A DNA stretch of 64,000 nt from Bacillota bacterium. Lineage in GTDB: Bacteria; Bacillota; Clostridia; Oscillospirales; Ruminococcaceae. A program made the position numbers and the translations under genes. The DNA is taken from positions 46,212 to 110,211 of the forward strand of contig JAEZTV010000002.1 in the NCBI GenBank assembly GCA_023421245.1, written 5' to 3'. Positions 59,805 through 64,000 of this stretch are shown one piece after another (within the stretch, counting starts at the first letter, position 1; each line of letters starts with the position of its first letter). The notes under the pieces were generated by a model. That model searched no databases. It was not told where the DNA came from and saw only the letters and a program-made list of their open reading frames with translations.

Positions 59805-60332
59805 TCATAATGTAATCCAGTATATATACATTAGCTTGCCGTCTGTATATGGTTTTTCTTCTGTCCTTATCCCGCCGCATTGTTCAATGGTTCTAACCGA
59901 TGCAATATTGTCTGCATAACAGCCGAGCATAACCTTTTTAAGCCCGATTGACCTTCCAAACTCAAGTGCCATTTTCAGCATTTGTGTAGCATAACCCTTA
60001 CATCGTTCGGACGGCCGAACAGAATAACCAATGTGCCCGCCGTATGCCGAAAGAAAATCATGATTAAGACTATGCCTGATATCAATGATACCTACAATTT
60101 TATGGTCGGTCTTTCGTATTGCAAAGAATGTATTGGCAACAACCCAGTCACTGCTCACCGTTTTAGCAGAGCTGTTGCTCGTGATATGACTAAGCCAGTT
60201 CTCATATGATATTTGATCAAGCAACGCGCTGCCGTTTATAACGGTTTCCCCTGCATCAAAAAACTCTTGCTTAAAGCTTTCCGCCCGTTCCTTATGATGC
60301 AAAGCCGGGGTTCTTAATTCAAGGATTTCCAC
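59805..60332 (-). CDS. GNAT-family acetyltransferase
   Basis: 175 residues. The acetyl-CoA-binding beta-bulge and helix are recognisable in GGHIGYSVRPSERCKGYATQMLKMALEFGRSIGLKKVMLGC. DNIASVRTIEQCGGIRTEE is the C-terminal strand pair. The acceptor, probably an amine or protein N-terminus, cannot be told. Monocistronic. Confidence 0.9.
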   Translation of the reverse strand: MEILELRTPALHHKERAESFKQEFFDAGETVINGSALLDQISYENWLSHITSNSSAKTVSSDWVVANTFFAIRKTDHKIVGIIDIRHSLNHDFLSAYGGHIGYSVRPSERCKGYATQMLKMALEFGRSIGLKKVMLGCYADNIASVRTIEQCGGIRTEEKPYTDGKLMYIYWITL

Positions 60333-60416
60333 ACGCCCACCTCGTCTAGTTCATATTAATTCGCTTCGAACATATTAACCATCTGCGACCATAATACCAT
60401 ATTTTACTGCATAAGG

Positions 60417-60476
60417 GAAAGACATATCTTCCCACGGCGGAAAGATATGTCTTTTTGGACTTATCACGGAAAGAAG
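60417..60476. repeat. Dispersed hairpin repeat, copy A
   Basis: AAAGACATATCTT and AAGATATGTCTTT form a perfect 13-bp stem around CCCACGGCGG, followed by TTGGACTTATCACGGAAAGAAGG. Two relatives occur at 61944-62010 and 62711-62773 (see findings). It may also act as a bidirectional terminator. Confidence 0.6.
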
Positions 60477-60562
60477 GTTCTTGCGGCTAGGCCCGAAACT
60501 TATAGAATAAATAATAAACTTACGTTAATAAATGATGAGCGGATACAGATAGCGCTTTTTGT

Positions 60563-60925
60563 TCAAATCTCCTTTTGGATTCCTCCAAACCCCCAGTTTT
60601 CAATAGGTGGGTCATTGATTACGATGAAAATATCTGACGATGCAATATTAAGCCGTTCTACCAAAAGTTTTGTTATTTCCTTTATTATTTTCGCCTTTAC
60701 TTCTTTGCTTCTCCCGGGGAAAATAGTCAACTCAATAATGCAGAAATTTTCGGTTTTCCCGCCGCCCCTTTCAAAATAATCATTGTCAATCTCACAAAGC
60801 CTTTGAAAACGGTCCCAATCAGGAATACCCAAAGCCGATTCCAGACCATCGTGGACTGCACCTAAAAAGGCTTTCTTGTATTCATCTGTGTGTCCTTTAA
60901 TGATATCGATTCTTACTAAAGGCAT
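60563..60925 (-). CDS. Tautomerase-family protein (4-oxalocrotonate tautomerase-like)
   Basis: 120 residues starting MPLVRIDIIKG, with Pro2 becoming the catalytic N-terminal Pro after Met removal. The second repeat unit reads CIIELTIFPGRSKEVKAKIIKEITKLLVERLNI, and DIFIVINDPPIENWGFGG matches the tautomerase C-terminal strand, so two fused beta-alpha-beta units form the chain. Substrate unknown; keto-enol tautomerisation is the expected reaction. GGAG 8 bases before ATG 60925 rules out the longer frame to 60958. Confidence 0.87.
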   Translation of the reverse strand: MPLVRIDIIKGHTDEYKKAFLGAVHDGLESALGIPDWDRFQRLCEIDNDYFERGGGKTENFCIIELTIFPGRSKEVKAKIIKEITKLLVERLNIASSDIFIVINDPPIENWGFGGIQKEI

Positions 60926-60990
60926 TGAAATCACTCCGCTATCTATTTCTTTTCCCATATTATCGTCTTATCTTGGCACTCACAGTATGC

Positions 60991-61794
60991 CTATATTATT
61001 TGCCTGCTCTTTTTGTTGTATATTACAACGGTTACAATTGAAACAAGAACAATCATAGCATTTGCGGCAACAGTTCCCGCCCAAGTCGTAGGCGGGATGC
61101 CAAAGACGGGAGATGCCGCATTGAACATGGTGTGGCATAATACGCACATGAACACATGGCCTTTGCCTGATATTTTGTAGATTGCCCCGTAGAAAAAACG
61201 AAACGCAATGATTTGGACGGCAAACATCCAAAAATCGATGAGACCCTCATAATGCCCTGTTCCGCGAATAAAGAAAAGAGGGATATGCCACAAAAACCAA
61301 ATGAATCCAACGCAAACGGAAGATAGAACAAAACCATATTTTTTGTAAAGTCTGGGCTGCAATATGTACATCCAACCTGCTTCCTCCAAGCCACCAATGA
61401 TAAGACTGCCAGGCAGGTTGAGAAAAAACATATAAAATGGCTGTACCATTTCGGTACGACCTGAAACTGCAAGGTGTATCAAGTAATACAGCGCAAGCAC
61501 TGCAACAACGAGCAAATAAAGCAATATATTATTTTTGGCGTAAAAAACAGTGTTCAACCATTCCTTAACATCTGCTATTTTGTTATTTTTCTTCAGTACA
61601 ATATATGAAACAATAGCGGGCGACAAAATATAGACTGCAAAAGGAATATTCATCCCTAAATGCTGGAACGATTCTTGAACTGTAGAATGAATGGAAAACC
61701 CAAATTGCCCAAGAACAATCAAAGCACCCGACGCAAGAGAGGCTATGCAAAATGTCAGAACCGTAAACTGCACTATGATTTTTTTGTCTGTCAC
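60991..61794 (-). CDS. CPBP-family intramembrane protease
   Basis: 267 residues, about eight membrane helices. Motif 1 is GGLEEAGWMYILQPRL (Glu-Glu-xxx-Trp/Arg context), motif 2 WFLWHIPLFF with the His, motif 3 CHTMFNAASPVFG with His-xxx-Asn. It is longer than and diverged from the CPBP protein at 58578. Function in peptide processing or self-immunity is possible, not shown. Confidence 0.85.
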   Translation of the reverse strand: MTDKKIIVQFTVLTFCIASLASGALIVLGQFGFSIHSTVQESFQHLGMNIPFAVYILSPAIVSYIVLKKNNKIADVKEWLNTVFYAKNNILLYLLVVAVLALYYLIHLAVSGRTEMVQPFYMFFLNLPGSLIIGGLEEAGWMYILQPRLYKKYGFVLSSVCVGFIWFLWHIPLFFIRGTGHYEGLIDFWMFAVQIIAFRFFYGAIYKISGKGHVFMCVLCHTMFNAASPVFGIPPTTWAGTVAANAMIVLVSIVTVVIYNKKSRQII

Positions 61795-62180
61795 ACTTTT
61801 TTCACTCCCGCTTTGAAGTTCACATTAAATCTTAAAGGATAGACACTTTAATTTTATCACCGAAGCCTAACATAGCTTGATGAGCTGAATTGTTTTACTA
61901 ATTTTATCAAAACCCGCATCTATAATATCAGATTTTCCTGTCTAAAAAAGGAGTAGTTTCCCTGGGCGGAAAGCGACGCACTTTTGTAATAGTCGTGGAA
62001 AAAGATTTTGGTGATGGCAAGGTGTTGCTAATAGCCTGAGTGACCAGTTGAAGCCTTTTGGCTTTATTTATTGTGATTATACCATGAACACAACGTGTGA
62101 ATGGTATAATCGCCCATCACCGTAGGCGGGGCATTAAGAATAAACGTATAATGGCCGTTTTGCGGCCATTATACCATGTG
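61795..62180. other. Intergenic region with repeat copy B and paired hairpins
   Basis: Holds repeat copy B (61944-62010), a hairpin GATTATACCAT / ATGGTATAATC (62075-62111) and a second TATAATGGCCG / CGGCCATTATA (62147-62173). The decamer ATTATACCAT recurs at 62168-62177. No gene is present. Confidence 0.6.
61944..62010. repeat. Dispersed hairpin repeat, copy B (diverged)
   Basis: Shares the blocks TTTCCCTGGGCGGAAAG, CTTTTGT and CGTGGAAAAAGATT with copies A and C in the same order. The outer stem is decayed. Confidence 0.45.
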
Positions 62181-62609
62181 TTACGGCTTCATATACATAC
62201 TGGAATCCCAAGGTGCATTTGGATCGTAATCATCAGGAGGGTAGTGTTGCGGAGCAGTTATATACCACCAGACACCAAATCTGTCTATTACATCAGCAGC
62301 ACATGGGCTCCATGGCAATGGCCCTAATGGTGTCTTAATGGTTCCGCCTTCGCTTAATAAGAAGTATGCTTTTTCTACCGCAGATTCATTCTCAAAGCTC
62401 ACGCTCAACTGTACTATATTTTCTGTTATATAATCACCTGACGCTTCGACTACAGATAAGATTTCTTGCCCATCTTTATAAAGCTCTGAATGAAAGTAGG
62501 TCCCGTCAGGGTTCTTTACATGATATCCCAGCTCCAGACCAAAAACTTCTTTGTAAAGCTTAACAGCTTCCATACTGTTCTTCACATATAACCCTGTTCC
62601 TATTTTCAC
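62181..62609 (-). CDS. VOC-superfamily (glyoxalase/bleomycin resistance) protein
   Basis: About 142 residues with two beta-alpha-beta-beta-beta units (TGLYVKNSMEAVKLYKEVFGLELGYHVKNPDG then VSFENESAVEKAYFLLSEGGTIKTPLGPLPWSP), ending in an acidic Pro-rich tail. Similar to PhnB/YwbC-like VOC proteins of unknown substrate. GTG 62609 is preferred since GGAG lies 8 bases upstream; the frame is open to 62642. Confidence 0.85.
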   Translation of the reverse strand: MKIGTGLYVKNSMEAVKLYKEVFGLELGYHVKNPDGTYFHSELYKDGQEILSVVEASGDYITENIVQLSVSFENESAVEKAYFLLSEGGTIKTPLGPLPWSPCAADVIDRFGVWWYITAPQHYPPDDYDPNAPWDSSMYMKP

Positions 62610-62710
62610 AAAAACATCTCCGTACTTTATATAAATTCGCAAAACTCCGCACTTCAGCCATACTGGTTACTAACCGTGTTACGCTGATGATATCATATCT
62701 TCTATTATGA

Positions 62711-62773
62711 AAAAAGACATACCTCCCTTTGGCGGGAAAGTATGCCTCTTGTGGACACCGTGGAAAAAAGATT
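62711..62773. repeat. Dispersed hairpin repeat, copy C
   Basis: AAAAGACATACCTCCC, GGCGGGAAAGTATGCCT and GTGGACACCGTGGAAAAAAGATT correspond block by block to copies A and B. The stem has substitutions on both arms, so pairing is partly kept. Confidence 0.5.
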
Positions 62774-62890
62774 TCTTATCTTTCTCAAAAAAGAGCATCC
62801 AGTCCTCAAAATAAATCGGATTCTCCGCAGGCAATGACCAATTTTATGATGCCATAAATCCTCAGACTCTTCATGGCCGTGTTCAAATAA

Positions 62891-63757
62891 TTATGCGGCT
62901 GTTTTCGGTCGATGTACTTGCCATTGATAATACCTGCCCTGTTTTCTGATAAAAGGCGGCGGGAGCTTCTTCGGTTGAACCATATCGGGCGGCGGCTTTA
63001 AATGGATGATTTGTTTCTGCGCCAATGTTTTTGATGAAACGGGACGTTTCGGAAACGAATAATCCTGCCAGCATGAAATGAACTGTTTTCGCATATTTTT
63101 CATTCTTCTGACTGTTGGAAGCATTGCGAGGATTTTGCTATAGCCGCTATCATTGTTTCGGTGCAGAGCATCCCCTTGGCGGGGAGGCTCACACGCTGTC
63201 ACAAACGGCTCACACACCGTTTCAGCGGTTTCGGTGGTGTCTACGGCTTCATCTGGACAGCTATCGCTTACAGGGGCAAAGCTGGGTTCCACTTTTTCGG
63301 AGCAATTTTCTGCATGGAGGGTATCGGCAAAGGCATGCTCCTGAATGGCTTTCATGAGCGCCAGTTTGGAAAGGTTCCGTTCCACGGCAAGGCCAATATA
63401 AAAAGAACGCTGCGCATCGGTTTCGCAGTACTCCAGTATCACGGTGTTCTGTGTCCAGCCAAGAGACTGTGCCCTTTCCATAAGAATCGGGTTGTTTTCA
63501 TAAGTGCGGTAAAAGTCACGCATCCTGCGGAGATTGCGAAGAGAGAATCCCTTCAGCGATGGAAACCGGTCAGCGAGCATTTCAGCCAAGTGCGGGATAA
63601 ACGCTTTTTCTCCCTGACGGCAGATACATTGACCGATCCGTGTATAAAGCTCCAGCAATGCCCGATTGCAGGGCTTCTCATCTTTTTCATAGCATTCAGC
63701 TACCGCAGAGGCAATCTGTTCCAGATACAGGGCACTGTTCTTTTTCAACGCTTTCAT
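62891..63757 (-). CDS. DUF1016-type protein lacking the nuclease domain
   Basis: 288 residues. Residues ~5-150 match the DUF1016 N-terminal domain (LYLEQIASAVAECYEKDEKPCNRALLELYTRIGQCI, GFSLRNLRRMRDFYRTYENNP, LGWTQNTVILEYC). Typical members continue into a PDDEXK nuclease; here residues ~150-288 are low-complexity, Pro/basic (KPPPDMVQPKKLPPPF) with no PD-(D/E)xK site. It is either a stand-alone DNA-binding module or a truncated gene. AAAGGAGAAG before ATG 63757. Such proteins cluster on mobile elements. Confidence 0.78.
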   Translation of the reverse strand: MKALKKNSALYLEQIASAVAECYEKDEKPCNRALLELYTRIGQCICRQGEKAFIPHLAEMLADRFPSLKGFSLRNLRRMRDFYRTYENNPILMERAQSLGWTQNTVILEYCETDAQRSFYIGLAVERNLSKLALMKAIQEHAFADTLHAENCSEKVEPSFAPVSDSCPDEAVDTTETAETVCEPFVTACEPPRQGDALHRNNDSGYSKILAMLPTVRRMKNMRKQFISCWQDYSFPKRPVSSKTLAQKQIIHLKPPPDMVQPKKLPPPFIRKQGRYYQWQVHRPKTAA

Positions 63758-63841
63758 AGGCTTCTCCTTTCCGGCTCCGTGGGAGCCTGTTTTTTTATGT
63801 ACCCGGCAGAGCAAGCTCCGCCGGTGAAATGCTTGGAATTG

Positions 63842-64000
63842 TTAGTAGCTTTGTTTCATTTCAAGGCCGCCGCCCTGTTGTGCAGTTGCTTCATCCATAT
63901 GAACGCCCAGCCGGTTGGGAAGATAATCACTCAGCCAAGTGCCGCCGAAAGCACTGTGTGACTGCAAACGCCATATGGCGAGCTTTCCCATATGCAAATC
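63842..64000 (-). CDS. Unknown protein, C-terminal part only
   Basis: An open frame on the minus strand runs from the window edge to TAA 63842. The last 52 codons are visible and end WLSDYLPNRLGVHMDEATAQ then GGGLEMKQSY. An ATG at 63991 is in frame but has no ribosome binding site, so the true start is probably outside. Not recognised. Being next to the DUF1016 gene it may belong to an integrated element. Confidence 0.5.
   Translation of the reverse strand, partial: DLHMGKLAIWRLQSHSAFGGTWLSDYLPNRLGVHMDEATAQQGGGLEMKQSY

Noticed and set aside
1..64000. CRISPR array, rRNA operon, complete insertion sequence or prophage
   Set aside because: No regularly spaced repeats, no rRNA or tRNA sequence and no transposase or phage structural genes were seen on either strand.

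Overview
The window looks like a chromosomal segment of a Gram-positive anaerobe of the class Clostridia (Oscillospiraceae/Lachnospiraceae-like). The signs are strong GGAGG ribosome binding sites, TTGACA/TATAAT promoters, U-tailed hairpin terminators, AraC/YesN-type two-component systems paired with YesM-type kinases, lipoprotein solute-binding proteins, a PadR-DUF2812 pair, and oxygen-sensitive chemistry (radical-SAM sulfatase maturase, ferredoxin-fused ATPases). Species cannot be named from sequence alone. No rRNA, tRNA, CRISPR array or complete insertion sequence was seen.

Layout. 0-5.4 kb: a Crp/Fnr regulator, a divergent cupin plus 4Fe-4S membrane protein pair with a perfect dyad operator, then a metal-cluster handling operon (decayed mrp, two NifX-like proteins, two MinD-type ATPases with inserted ferredoxin domains), then a TPP riboswitch in front of a decayed thiamine pyrophosphokinase gene. 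5.7-11.2 kb: an AraC regulator and a 1297-residue secreted adhesin-like protein whose membrane tail appears to be frameshifted off. 11.5-17.3 kb: a magnesium P-type ATPase preceded by a 39-codon ORF and a terminator, an FkbM methyltransferase and two small enzymes or unknown proteins, one with an ATT start. 17.5-29.5 kb (minus strand): a carbohydrate uptake locus with a YesM/YesN two-component system, an LplA/B/C-type ABC importer, a metallo-beta-lactamase-fold hydrolase, a deacetylase-like protein, a MATE exporter and a GH3 glycosidase. 29.7-37.9 kb: small regulator/membrane gene pairs (XRE, PadR, AbrB-ABC), a DEAD-box helicase and a diguanylate cyclase.

37.9-54.6 kb is the most distinctive part: a twelve-gene minus-strand locus with a divergent two-component system. 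It encodes two paralogous lipoprotein binding proteins, two different TauC/SsuC-type permeases, two different ATPases with complementary defects, a cytoplasmic Cys-type sulfatase with its radical-SAM maturase, a ChrA-type anion transporter, a polyol-type dehydrogenase, a HAD phosphatase and an FGGY sugar kinase. The simplest reading is import of a sulfated (poly)ol or sugar, cytoplasmic desulfation, export of the released oxyanion, and oxidation plus phosphorylation of the carbon skeleton.

54.7-58.4 kb is a peroxide-defence operon (DUF4491, PerR/Fur, membrane protein, catalase, DUF454) behind a Fur/PerR-like box. 58.5-64 kb holds single minus-strand accessory genes (CPBP proteases, GNAT, tautomerase, glyoxalase-fold, DUF4180) with a dispersed hairpin repeat between them. 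It ends in a truncated DUF1016 protein and a partial unknown gene, suggesting the start of a mobile or accessory region.
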